64,000 nucleotides of DNA from Zingiber officinale (Eukaryota; Streptophyta; Magnoliopsida; Zingiberales; Zingiberaceae). Location of the stretch: NCBI RefSeq assembly GCF_018446385.1, contig NC_056000.1, forward strand, positions 76,332,688 through 76,396,687. Direction: 5' to 3'. The position numbers and the translations under genes are program-made. Positions 32,948-43,875 of the stretch are shown here, one piece after another. Numbering within the stretch: position 1 is the stretch's first letter; each line of letters begins with the position of its first letter. The notes beneath the pieces were generated by a model, which ran no database searches, had not been told where the DNA came from, and saw nothing but the letters and a program-made list of their open reading frames with translations.

Positions 32948-34423
32948 ATGGATCAATTTGGAGAAGACGTCACGATTCCACCCTTCTACGATTACGACGA
33001 CTTCGCGTATTGGAAGGTAAGAATGAAGTATTTTCTTATGACTAACCTAGTAAATTGGAATTGTGTACAAGTAGGTTTTATTCCTCCGGTGGATAAAGAA
33101 GGAGAACCTCTCGAGAAGAAGAAGTGGATGAAGGAACAAATCCACCAATCCATAATCAACGACGAGGTAACGAAAATCTTTGAATTTTCATTACGTAATG
33201 ATATCTTGTGTAAGATAGGTAGATACAACGATGTCAAGGAGTTGTGGAACAACTTGGCTAAGTTCCATGAGGAGAGCTCCAATTCAAGTCATGAAAAGGA
33301 GTCAAGTGAGCCAAGTGGCTCACATCATGGAGATATGGAATTAGAAGTTGAGGGCTACTCAACATCTAAGGAAGAAGAGGAGGAGAGTTCTTCTTCAAGA
33401 TTGGAGCAAGAAGAAGAAGCCTCTACCTCCGGAAGGGATGAAGGAGAGAGCTTATATCCATCCTCAACCCTAGGTAACTCAAGCAACTTAATCTTAATTA
33501 AATTACATATAATGTGCTTTGAGTGTAGGGATTATGGGCATTACAAGAGTAAATGTCCAAAGAGGATTAGGAAGACTCCACCGGCGCCAAAGGTCAAGGA
33601 AGCCGGAGTCCCGATACGCAAGGGCAAGGAGCACGTGGTGTGCTTCCAATGCAAGCAAAGGGGACATTATAGGAGTCAATGTCCAAGGGGGAGGCAACCT
33701 CACAAGGACAAGAGACCAAGCACATCTATGGGGGGAGCTAAGGCAAACCCTAAGGTATCCTTTAAGGCACATTCTTGCAATTCTAATAAGACACATGCTA
33801 GTAGTTTTATTGCAATTGTCAATAATGATAAGCATGATAACCATAGAAACCGATACATGTGCTTAGGTGCCAAACATGTTAGCCTAGATAAGGACAATGC
33901 TAGAAATGCCAACCCTAGAGTTAACTCATCTAAGGTTAAGGAAAACCTAAATAGGAATCCCAAAACAACTAGACATATGCCTAGGAATACCTCAAAGAAA
34001 AATGGAAAATTAAAGCTTGAGGTATTAAAGAAGGAAAATCAAGTCTTGAGGTCAAGACTTGACACTTTAGAAAAGGCTCTTAAGAATTTGGAGAAGTCAA
34101 CTCTAGGGTCTAAGGGTAAAAAATCAAAGCCCAAGGACATGAGAGGTTTGGGTCACAAACCTAAGTCTCAAGTGGTCAAGCCCACTTATCATAATGTTCC
34201 ATTCGATTATGGAACAAGACCTAGGGCTAGGAAGACCATCACCAAGGTCACAAGGGGAGTCACCCCTAGAGTTGATCTTGATGAGTCCCAAATGACCAAG
34301 GCTTTAAAGCCTAGGAGGGTCATTAGGAGGGTTGCTAGGGAAGTCATCCCTAGTGAATATTTAGTGAACCCAATGAGCTCAAATAGGTATTGGGTTCCTA
34401 GGAGTGTGATTCCATCATGCTAG
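32948..34423 (+). CDS. Intact Gag-like protein of element B (491 aa)
   Basis: The ATG lies 45 bases after the primer site and the frame is uninterrupted. Residues 1-110 form a Gag N-terminal domain (DFAYWKVRMKYFL; GRYNDVKELWNNLAKFHEE at 91-109). Residues 112-170 are an acidic Ser/Glu linker. Zinc knuckles are C190/C193/H198/C203 and C232/C235/H240/C245, separated by a basic KGKEH segment. A coiled coil sits at about 354-384 (LKKENQVLRSRLDTLEKALK). The end is basic and carries YLVNPMSSNRYWVP (471-484), a motif also left in element A. Its likely role is to bind and package its RNA, with Pol from another Copia. Whether a protein is made is unknown. Confidence 0.88.
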   Translation: MDQFGEDVTIPPFYDYDDFAYWKVRMKYFLMTNLVNWNCVQVGFIPPVDKEGEPLEKKKWMKEQIHQSIINDEVTKIFEFSLRNDILCKIGRYNDVKELWNNLAKFHEESSNSSHEKESSEPSGSHHGDMELEVEGYSTSKEEEEESSSSRLEQEEEASTSGRDEGESLYPSSTLGNSSNLILIKLHIMCFECRDYGHYKSKCPKRIRKTPPAPKVKEAGVPIRKGKEHVVCFQCKQRGHYRSQCPRGRQPHKDKRPSTSMGGAKANPKVSFKAHSCNSNKTHASSFIAIVNNDKHDNHRNRYMCLGAKHVSLDKDNARNANPRVNSSKVKENLNRNPKTTRHMPRNTSKKNGKLKLEVLKKENQVLRSRLDTLEKALKNLEKSTLGSKGKKSKPKDMRGLGHKPKSQVVKPTYHNVPFDYGTRPRARKTITKVTRGVTPRVDLDESQMTKALKPRRVIRRVAREVIPSEYLVNPMSSNRYWVPRSVIPSC

Positions 34424-36175
34424 ATGGGTTAGGGTGTGCCAACCTTAATTGGATAGGTAGTTAACCTACTCATGGCAAAAGGTGGCATTTTAGGAATTTT
34501 CAAGGTGTAATCAAGCCTTGAAAATGAAATTAAAAATTATTCCTAAGGTGATTAGGATGTGCCAACCACATTTGAGGAGTTTTCTAGGGTCAATCTAATT
34601 GGCACATAGTGATCTAAAAATCTTTAGTATATGATTTTAGGTCTATTACACTTAGGAATATAGAATTTATGGAAAAATGATCAAAATTATCAAAAATGGC
34701 AACTAAGGCTAGAATTAGGTATTTTCTATACCTTTATATGTTATTTGTCATACATTGTTTGTCATATGCCATGTCATGACATCATATTTATTTTATTATC
34801 ATTTGAAATGTCATGATAATGCTTAGGTTAGTTATATGTCATGCCTTATTTAAGTTTCATACTTTATGCCATGACATCATGACATTGGCAGATATTTCCA
34901 CTTATGATATTATTTTATGTCATGTCATCATCTCTTGCATTTATGATCAATTAATTTGATTTAAGGATAGAAACACAATTTGATATGGAGATCAAATTGT
35001 TGTTTAGAAAATGCATGAGAATTTAGCTTAAGATGACCTAAACCCATATCTCACATCAAAATTGACTTGTATGTGTTTGATACACCTTAGATGTGTGTGA
35101 GATATTAGGATTATGAGTTAGGATCAAGGTGCATAGTTCTTGTACCTAGATGGGCCTAATTTGAATTTGAGGATCATAGGGAAAACTTGTGTACAAGTCA
35201 TGTACATTTAGCCCTAAGATTGTGGTCCTAAATTGAATGGTTTAAGATCATTTCAAAATTGTTTTGAAAAACCTTGATGAAGCTTTTCTAGTGATAGCAT
35301 TCATCATTGAGCAAGTTGATACAAAGATGGATTAACCTTGAGCTATTTCAAAGTCTTTCGAACTTTGTATCAAGATTAAAAAATTGTAAGTTATTTTCAT
35401 AGAAAACTATTTTTCCATGATAATATATGTTATGAGGAATGTATCCTCAAAATTTTACAATTTTTGGAATTTTCTGTAATTTTTTAGGAGTTTCTGAATT
35501 TCGGGAGAAAAATCAGAAATCTTATCAGAGAGTCGTGGACCGATCAGAGGAGATCCTGATCGGTCCAGGCAAGTCTGGATCGGTCACTGGACCGATCCAG
35601 GGCAGTGTGGATCGGTCTGGTGACCGATCCAGTGGAGGCCTGATCGGTCTGGTGACCGGTCAGAGCGTGCCAAAATGCTGATTTTCGACTGTTGTCTGAA
35701 ATTTTAGCTGTGGAAGTTGGTATTTTAGATTTCTAAAGGGTTGAAACTCTCCAAGACATTGTTGGTGCAATGGTCAAGGAGGAGTTGACCTTTAGGGGGA
35801 GTTTTACCTATTGGTCAAGGGGGAGTTGACTTTTAGGGGGAGTTTTTACTCGTCAAGATTTCTGAGGATGAGTGATATGGGATTATCACTAAGTTGATTG
35901 TTGACTTTAGTATCAAGGGGGAAATTAAGGGTTTCAATGAAAGGTATGAGACTTTCATTAGGAAGAAACTCTTGACCTTGATTCACTCTTTTTGATGTGT
36001 GTCAAAAAGGGGGAAAATGTCCAGAGAATGTTCAAGGAAGAACATTGGAGTTTGGGGAGAATGCTCAGAGAATGTTCAAGGAAGAACATTGGAGAACTAT
36101 TGGAAAACCTAAGTTAGGTTATCGAGTTAACCTAACTTGATTATGGTTTTTGTCAAACATCAAAAAGGGGGAGAT
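34424..36175 (+). other. Untranslated tail of element B
   Basis: No long frame is present. At 35534-35668 there is a second cluster of the GATCGGTC/GACCGATC palindromes known from the LTR. Near 35760-36175, repeated phrases GGTCAAGG.GGAGTTGAC and AGAGAATGTTCAAGGAAGAACATTGG (twice) lead to the polypurine tract. Nothing like pol is seen. Confidence 0.7.
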
Positions 36176-37843
36176 TGTTGGTACAACCTTAGGTCAAGGT
36201 TGACCTGGGTGACCCGACTCGAGTTGACCTGACTCGAGGTATATTTTGATGTTTGACAAGAATAGAGAAATATTTTGATGTTTGACAAGAATAGGAACTT
36301 GGGGGATTGTGGGTGCAACCTTTGGTCAAGGTTGACCTGGTTGACCCGACTTGTGTTGACCTGATTCGGGAAAAGTCCAAGTATGGAGACTTGGCACGGA
36401 AAGGTCCAAGCAGGGAGCTTGGCACGGGAAAAGTCCAAGTATGGAGACTTGGCACGGAAAAGTCCAAGCAGGGAGCTTGGCACGAGAAAAGTCCAAGTAT
36501 GGAGACTTGGCACGGAAAAATCCAAGTAAGAAGCTTGGCACGGGAAAAGTCCAAGCAGGGAGCTTGGCACGGGGAAAAGTCCAAGTATGGAAGCTTGGCA
36601 TGGGAGGTCGGAGAGGGCTCGGTAGCTCGTTCTTTGGACTGGATGGAGTCGGAGAGGGCTCGGTAGCTCGTTCTCTGGACTGGATGGAGTCGGAGAGGGC
36701 TCGGTAGCTCGTTCTCCGGACTAGGTCAGAGAGGGCTTGGTATCTCATTCTCTGGACTAGGTCAGAGAGGGCTCGGTAGCTCGTTCTCTGGACCGGACGT
36801 GGAAGTCGGAGAAGGCTCGGTAGCTCGTTCTCCGGACTAGGTTAGAGAGGGCTCGGTAGCTCGTTCTCTAGATCAGAAAGGATTTAGGGTTTAAGGCTGG
36901 GAAATTGGATCGGTCTGCTGACCGATCCAGTGATACTATGGGTATCTGGATCGGTCTGCTGACCGATCCAGTGATACACTGGGTCATCTGATCGATCTGG
37001 TGACCGATCAGTAACCAAACAGTAGCGTTCAGTCTTCGGAGAAAGGAGAGGGGATCGGTCTGTGGACCGATCCACCAATGGCCTGATCGGTCCACAGACC
37101 GATCAAGGCCCTAAACCAACTCTCTGTGAGAGTTGGGATCGGTCTGGGGACCGATCAGCCTAGGGCCTGATCGGTCCCCTGACCAATCAGATCCATCCTG
37201 GATCGATCAGGGTGGAGCCTGATCGGTCCAGGTCTAGTCGTTGAGACACAACGGCTAGATTTCTTCTTTCTTCTTCTTCGCAGGTTCATATAAATCAAGG
37301 GCCTCTACAGTAGAGGTGAAGGCTTTTTCTTGCTCCTTCTTGTTCCTTGCGATCTGAGCTTTGTTGAGCTCTCCACTGCTGAAGCTTCGTGTGAGCTTCC
37401 CTCGGCTGGACTCCAACTGATCAGTTGCTGCTGTTGTTGGCGTGAAGTTGCTGCTTCATCAACAGTCGACAAGAAGGCAAGCAAACTAGTGTTTTTACAT
37501 TCATATTGTTCTTGGCTTCTTGCTGTATTTCTTGTACGCTGATCTTGCTATTGCAAGAGAGATTGTGGCGAGGTTTCTCCACCCAGAAGGAGTTTTTATT
37601 AGCCGGTTTTCCGGGGTCTCATCCACCGACGGATTGATAGGATTCGTCCACCTTACGGACACGCCGAGGAGTAGGAGTATCATCTCCGAACCTCGTTATA
37701 TCGTCACATTTGAGGTTTGATCTTCTCCATTTTCGTTTCTATCTTTTATTTCCGCTGCGCTAACTAAAATTGTAGGAAGAAACGTGAATTTGGGGTCGGC
37801 TATTCACACCCCCCCTCTCTAGCCGCGTCCGAAGGTCCTAACA
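36176..37843 (+). repeat. 3' LTR of element B
   Basis: It has the same eight 29-bp units (36376-36608) and seven 36-44-bp units (36606-36882), and the same palindromes, as the 5' LTR. Differences include an insertion of about 20 bp near 37430-37450, a small deletion near 36265 and scattered substitutions. It ends CCTAACA before AGGAG. Confidence 0.92.
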
Positions 37844-38766
37844 AGGAGAATGTGCACACATTCTTAGGATCAAAGTCATAAGGGATCGCAAGAAAAGAAT
37901 GTTGTGCCTATCTCAAGCTTCATATATAGATACGATCCTTGCTCGTTTTAGCATGCATAATTCCAAGAAAGGTTTCTTACCTTTTAGGCATGAAGTAGCT
38001 TTATCTAAAGAGATGTCTCCGAAGACATCAAAGGAGATAGAGGACATGAAGGCAGTTCCTTATGTCTCGACTGTAGGAAGCCTTATGTATGCAATGCTGT
38101 GTACGAGACCTGATATCTGTTTTGCCGTGGGCATGGTTAGCAGATATCAGAGTAACCCTGGACAAGGACATTAGACTGCGGTAAAGCATATATTAAAGTA
38201 CCTGAGAAGGACTAGAGACTATATGCTAGTTTACCAGGCAGATGATTTGCTCCCTGTAGGTTACACGGATTCAGACTTCCAATCAGATAGGGACAACAGT
38301 AAGTCTACATCAGGCTATGTGTTTACTCTAGGAGGTGGAGCCATTGCATGGAGGAGTGTTAAGTAAAAATGCGTATCAGACTCAACCATGGAAGCTGAGT
38401 ATGTGACAGCCTCTGAGGCAGCCAAAGAAGCTGTATGGCTCAGGAACTTTCTAATGGACTTAGATGTGATTCCTGATTTTCCCAAAATCATCACAATTTA
38501 TTGTGATAATAGCGGTGCAGTTGCAAACTCGAAGGAACCACGAGCCCATAAGGTAAGTAAACATATAGAGCGCAAATACCACCTAATACGAGACATCGTC
38601 AAGCGAGGAGAAGTTGTCGTCGCCAAGATTGCATCAGTGGATAACCTGGTAGATCCTTTCACTAAGGCCCTTCCGGTGAAAGCTTTTGATCGGCATGTGG
38701 AAGGGATGGGAATCAGATGTATGACAATAGATATGATAGCTTAGTCTTTTAGTATAAGTGGGAGAT

Positions 38767-41700
38767 TGTTAGAATGTATACTAAATGTTAGAATGTATAC
38801 TAAAAGCCTAGCTTTTGGTATAAAATATTTATCTAGAAATAAGAATCACATTGGTCAAATGTCTACATTTGTGATAAATGTAGTTGTTCAATTAATTTAT
38901 ATTGTAGATAACATGGTGTGTGGTGTCACACACAGAAGATCATGTTATCATTACCTTATAAATTATAAACAGTAGCTCACGACCAAGATGGAAAGGAAAA
39001 AACCATTGGAAGGTCGTAGTATAATTAGATATTAGTTTATCTTAACTATATAATTACACTAGTACACTTAGAGTGTATTGAGTAGGACCATTTGAGGTCA
39101 TTCCTTTTATACTGACTTTATAAAGGAACAAAAACCTCAGTTATTATGGAAGTGTGTGCTCTTAATCCTAATATAATAACAAGCACATATATTTGATATT
39201 TATTTCTTTAATTTATCAATGGGTGAGATTTAGTTCGATAAATCAATAAGCCCGATAAGTTGGGAAATGATATCACTTATAGTGTGTGTTGTTGATTATA
39301 GAAGGAAACTGTGTCCTAGTGATCTAGGTTGAGAATGTCCCCAAGAGGAGTTCATAAGGATTGTCATGTTAAACCTCGCAGTGGACTTAGTCCGACATGA
39401 CGATGAAGTTGAGTGGTACTACTCTTGAGCTAGATATTAATTAAGCGAGTTGTCAAGAACTTACTTAATTAGTGGACATTTGTTATCTTAAACACGGAGA
39501 CTAACACACTCATAATAAGAAGGAGCCCAAATGTAATTTGGGATTGGTGCAGAGTTCAATAATAGTTCTTTAGTGGAATGAATTATTATTGATGAAATTA
39601 AGTTGTGTGTTCGAGCGAACACGTAATTTCATCGGGAGACCAAAACCAATTCCTCCTCTCGGTCCCTATCGTAGCCTCTAGTACATAGAGATTTATACCC
39701 ACCGCATACCCACCTTCTTACCCATCCAATGGGGCCGGCCAAGCTAGCTTGGAACCCAAGCTAGGGCCGGCCAAGACCAAGTGGATAAGCCATGTAGGTG
39801 GCCGGCCAAAGCTTGGGTCCCAAGCTTAGGTGGTCGGCCACTAGAATATTAAAAGAGTTTTTTTATTAAAATTATTTCTTATGTGGATATCATGATTTAA
39901 AAGAGTTTTAAAAATTAAAATTTCCTTTTATAGCTTTCTACAAAAGATTAAGAGAAGAGATTAATCTCTTTCCTTATTTGTAGATTAAAAGGATGGTTTT
40001 AATTTTTAAAAACTTTTCTTATTTGTAAATCATCCACATGTTTAAAAGAGAGTTTAAAAATTTAAAATCTTTCCTTATTTAGTGATTAAAAGGTGGATTT
40101 TAAATTTTAAGAAAACTTTACTTTTTAAACATGTTCATTATTTAAAAAGAGAGTTTAAAAATTAAATAATCTCTTTTATAAGTTTCTGCAAAAGATTAAG
40201 AAAAGATTTGATATCTTTCCTTATTTGTAGATTAAAAGAGATTTTAATTTTTAGAGATAACTTTCTTTTTATCCACATGTTTAAAAGAAATATTTTAATT
40301 TATAAAATTTCTTTTTATTAACCAATCATGAAGGGATAAAATTATTGGAAAAATTTTATAAATTTCCGGAAGCAAATAAGGAAGTTTTAATTTGTGTTTA
40401 AAATTTTATTTGCTTGGAGATTTGTATAATGGTCGGCCATTTAAATTGAGAAGAGAAAAAAAAATTTTAATTAAATAAATTTTCCTTTTCATGGCAAAAG
40501 AATTAAGGAATTTTTTATTTAAATTTTCTTATTTGCCAAGACCAAGGATTATAAAAGAGGGGGTAGAGGTGCCTTCATGGATGAACAACTCTATTATTTT
40601 TCTCCCTCTTTTCTTCCTTGGGTGTGGCCGGCCCTTTCTTTCCTCTCCTCTCCTTTGTGTGGCCGAAACCTTCTCATGGTGGAGATCGCTTTGGTGGCCG
40701 GAACTAAGAAGGAGAAGAAGGAGAGAAAAGAAGCCTCTTTTCTAGCATCCCTTGGAGCATGGTGGTGGTGGCCGAACCTCTTCATCCTAGGAGAAGTTTT
40801 GATGGCCGAAACTTGTAAGGAAGAAGAAGGTGCTAGGTGGTTCTCATCTCGGAAGATCGTTACCCACACAACGTCCGAGGTTAGAAGAGGAATACGGTAG
40901 AAGATCAAGAGGTCTTTCTAAAAGGTATAACTAGTAATTTTTCTTTCCGCATCATACTAGTTATTTTTGGAAATAATACTAAATACAAGAGGCATACGAT
41001 TCTAGTGTTTCGAATTTGTTTTCGATATAGTGTTCTTTTGTTTTTCTTTTCCTTGTGATTTGATTGTTCTTTTCGGTTGACCTAAAGTTATTTTAGGAAA
41101 TTAAATATTAGCTTTCCTTAAAAGGTTTTGTCTAGTCGGTGGTGGTTGCTCCCATATCCAAGAAGGCCATGTGCCTCGCCACGTCAGTACTGGGAACCAA
41201 TTTTGGAAATTAATATTTAATGGAATTAATAACATAGGTGATTTGGATCAAACGTGTTAAGTTCCGCAGGAGATCCAAGTCAAAACCTAAAAGAACAAAT
41301 AGATTAAGTTTTGGATCAAACGTGTTAAGTTCCGCAGGCAATCCAAAATTTAATTTAAAAGAACACATGGTAGCTAGGAAAAGGTTCAGACCTTTGTACA
41401 AAATTTTTGTACAGTGGAACCTCTAGGTTTTCCGAGTAGCAACCAACACTAAAAGCCTAGCTTTTGTAAACATTTATTTTTGAAATAAAGGAATCACATT
41501 GGTCAATATCTACATTTATTTGTTAAATGTAAGTTGTTCAATTAATTTATATTGTAGATAACATGGTGTGTGGTATCACACACAGAAGATCATGTTATCA
41601 GTTATTTATAAATTATAAACAGTTGCTCGCGACTAAGATGGAAAGGAACAAACCATTGGAATAGTCGTAGTGTAATTAAGTATTAGTTTATCTTGACTAA

Positions 41701-43875
41701 TAAATTACACTAGTACACTCTAAGTGTATTGAGTAGGACCATTTTTTGGTAAGTTCTTTTTGTACTGACTTTATAAAAGAACTAGACCTTGATTATTATG
41801 GAAGTGTGTGCTCTTAATCCTAATATAATAACAAGCACATATATTTAGTATTTATTTCTTTAACTTATAAAAGGGTGAGATTTAGCTCGATAAATCAATA
41901 GGCCCGATAAGTTGGGAAATGATACTACTTATAGTGTGTGTTGTTGATTATAGAAGGAATCTGTGTCCTAGTTATCTAGGTTGAGAATGTCCCCAAGAGG
42001 AGCTCATAAGGATTGTCATGTTAAACCCTGCAGGTGGACTTAGTCCGACATGACGATGAAATTGAGTGGTACTACTCTCGGAGATAGATATTAATTTAGT
42101 GAGTTGTCAGTAACTTACTTAATTAGTGGACATTCGTTATCTTAAACACAGGGAGACTAACACACTCATAATAAGAAGGAGCCCATAATGTAATTTGGGA
42201 TTGGTGCGGTAGTGCGGTAATAACTCTCTAGTGGAATGAGTTATTATCGATGAACTTGAGTTGTATGTTCGGGGCGAACACGGGATACTCAAGCTCATCG
42301 GAAGGCCAAAACAAATTTCTCCTCTAGGTCCCTGTCGTAGCCTCATTAAAGCCTTAAGTCCATCCAAAAAAAGGCCCATCTTGGTGTCCAAGAAGGGGGT
42401 CGACCCAATGCTTGGTAACCAAGCAAGGGCCGATCACATTCACTTCTATAGGGGCCAGCCCTATTGCTTGGTGACCAAGCATGTAGGGGCCGACCAAGAT
42501 TAATTCAAATAGGAGGAGCGTTTTGAATTTTTAAAATCTTCTTTTTGTAGAAAACTACAAGGTTTAAAAGAGAGATTTTAAATTTAAAAACTTTCCTTTT
42601 TTGAATTAGGCCACATGTTTTAAAAGAGAATTTAAAAGTTTTAAAACTTTCTTTTTTAAACCATCTTCATGGTCGAAGAAAAAAAAAGGAAGAGAAATTT
42701 TAAAATTTAAATTTTCTATCACCATGTTAAAAAAGAAAATTTTATAAGAGAAGTTTTAAATTTTAAAACATGGTTTTAATTTTTTTAAAACTTTCCTTTT
42801 TTAACTCCCACTTTAGGAAATTAGGAGAGAGCTTATAAAATTTTATAACGGCTTATAAAATTTTATTAAAAATTTTATTTTTCCTTTTTCCCTTTATGAG
42901 GTGGCCGACCACCTTGCTTGCTGCCCAAGCAAGGGGCCGACCATAATTAAAATAAAAAATCATCACAAAATTAATGTTGGTGATTGATTCAATCAAGAGG
43001 AAAGAAAAGGAAAAATAAAAAGGGAAAGGAAAAACTAGAGGATGATTTTATTTTTTGTAAAAAGTTTTTCCTTATTTGCCTTGGGCAAGTAATATAAAAG
43101 AAGGGGTGAGGAGGCCTCATGAGATAACTCTTATTCTCTTGCTTGGAGACTCTCTTGGTGTGGCCGGCCCTCTCCCTTCTCTTTTCCCTTTTGCTCTCTT
43201 CTCCTTGGTGGTGGTGGTGGCCTGATTTTAGAAGAAGAGGAAGAAGTTTTTGGGTGGTGTTCATCTTGGAGGATCGTCACCCACACGACGTCCAAGGCGA
43301 GGCGAGGAATACGGCAGAAGATCTCGAGGTCATTAGCTTACAAAGAGAAGGTATAACTAGTAATTTTCTTCCGCATCATACTAGTTATTTTCTTTGTAAG
43401 AATTCTAAATACAAGAGACAATTAGATCTAGTTTTTCAAATTAGTTTTTCGAGTTTGTGTTTCTTCTTTTTCGAATTTGTGATTCGATTGTTCTTTTTGG
43501 TTAACCTAGAGTTATTTAAGGAAATTAAATATTAGCTTTCCTTAAAAGACTTTGTCTAGGCGGTGGTGGTTGCTCCCATATCCAAGAAGTCCATGTGCCT
43601 CGCCATGCTGTCCTGGAAGCCAATTTTGGAAATTAATATTTAATGGAATTAATAACATAGGTGGATTTGAATCAATAGTGTTAAGTTCCGCTTGCGATTC
43701 AAATCTAAACCATTAAGAACAGATAAGTTAAATTTGGAATCAATGATGTTAAGTTCCGTCTGTGATTCCTAATTTAACTTCTAAAGAACACAATAGGTTA
43801 TTTAAGGAAAGGTTCGACACTTGTACAAAATTTTTGTACAGTGGAACCAGTACGTTTTCCTAGGACTAACCAACA
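38767..43875 (+). repeat. 3' LTR of element C, split by solo LTR D
   Basis: Only the first 19 bases (38767-38785) lie before solo LTR D. The rest is 41454-43875. Summed, it is 2441 bp, against 2443 bp for the 5' LTR. The polypurine tract AAGTGGGAGAT precedes it. It ends CCAACA at 43875, beside the CCGAC target copy. Confidence 0.9.
38786..41448 (+). mobile_element. Solo LTR D, inserted 19 bp into C's 3' LTR
   Basis: It starts TGTTAGAATG, ends GTAGCAACCAACA and is flanked by CTAAA (38781-38785 and 41449-41453). It is 2663 bp of the same general family as C's LTR. Its 3' end (CTCTAGGTTTTCCGAGTAGC) agrees with element G's LTR rather than C's, so it is a different subfamily. No internal domain remains. 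Its start repeats the LTR phrase just before it, which is why the junction at first looks like a tandem duplication. Confidence 0.87.

Larger units (their letters stand above)
31238..37843 (+). mobile_element. Element B: recent gag-only retrotransposon in C's RT
   Basis: LTRs of 1648 and 1668 bp start TGTTGGT and end CCTAACA. AGGAG flanks at 31233-31237 and 37844-37848, and removing B restores the Copia RT reading across DLG and the following ILGIKV. A primer site (TGGTATCAGAGCG, 32888), an intact Gag-like ORF, a long untranslated tail and a polypurine tract (AAAAAGGGGGAGATT, 36162-36175) are present. No pol exists. The two LTRs are near-identical apart from small indels, so insertion is recent. 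It is the clearest TR-GAG-type element of the window and the best candidate for a still mobile one. Confidence 0.93.
28991..38741 (+). pseudogene. Pol of element C, split by element B
   Basis: The aspartic protease signature DTGATDH is at 29047-29067. The GAG-pre-integrase HLRLGH and CESC pair and the integrase core (HSDLC, FIDDYSRYGYIYLM, LRSDRGGEYL) follow to about 30300. Reverse transcriptase has MDVKTAFLNGSLEE and YVDD (31141-31152) and is cut after DMKDLG at 31237 by element B. It resumes at 37849, and RNase H runs to 38741 with [23 protein letters not shown] and [12 protein letters not shown]. Stops at 29437, 29461, 29959, 38172 and 38364 disable it; most equal single C-to-T or G-to-A changes relative to F or G. 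The RNase H end lies just before the polypurine tract. Confidence 0.92.
21451..43875 (+). mobile_element. Element C: Ty1/Copia retrotransposon with gag and pol
   Basis: LTRs of about 2.44 kb start TGTTAGA and end CCAACA. Flanks are CCGAT (21446-21450) and CCGAC (43876-43880), a 5-bp target duplication with one change. The inside order is primer site, leader, gag, protease, integrase, reverse transcriptase, RNase H and polypurine tract, which is the Copia order. Three later insertions lie within: a solo LTR at 25718-28895, element B at 31238-37843 and solo LTR D at 38786-41448. The LTRs are nearly identical by eye, so C is young relative to A. Its coding region is nevertheless broken by several stops and a small deletion in gag. 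Confidence 0.93.

Noticed and set aside
38767-43875. Two tandem 3' LTRs made by unequal recombination
   Set aside because: CTAAA copies on both sides of D and the exact completion of C's LTR after removing it show an insertion instead.
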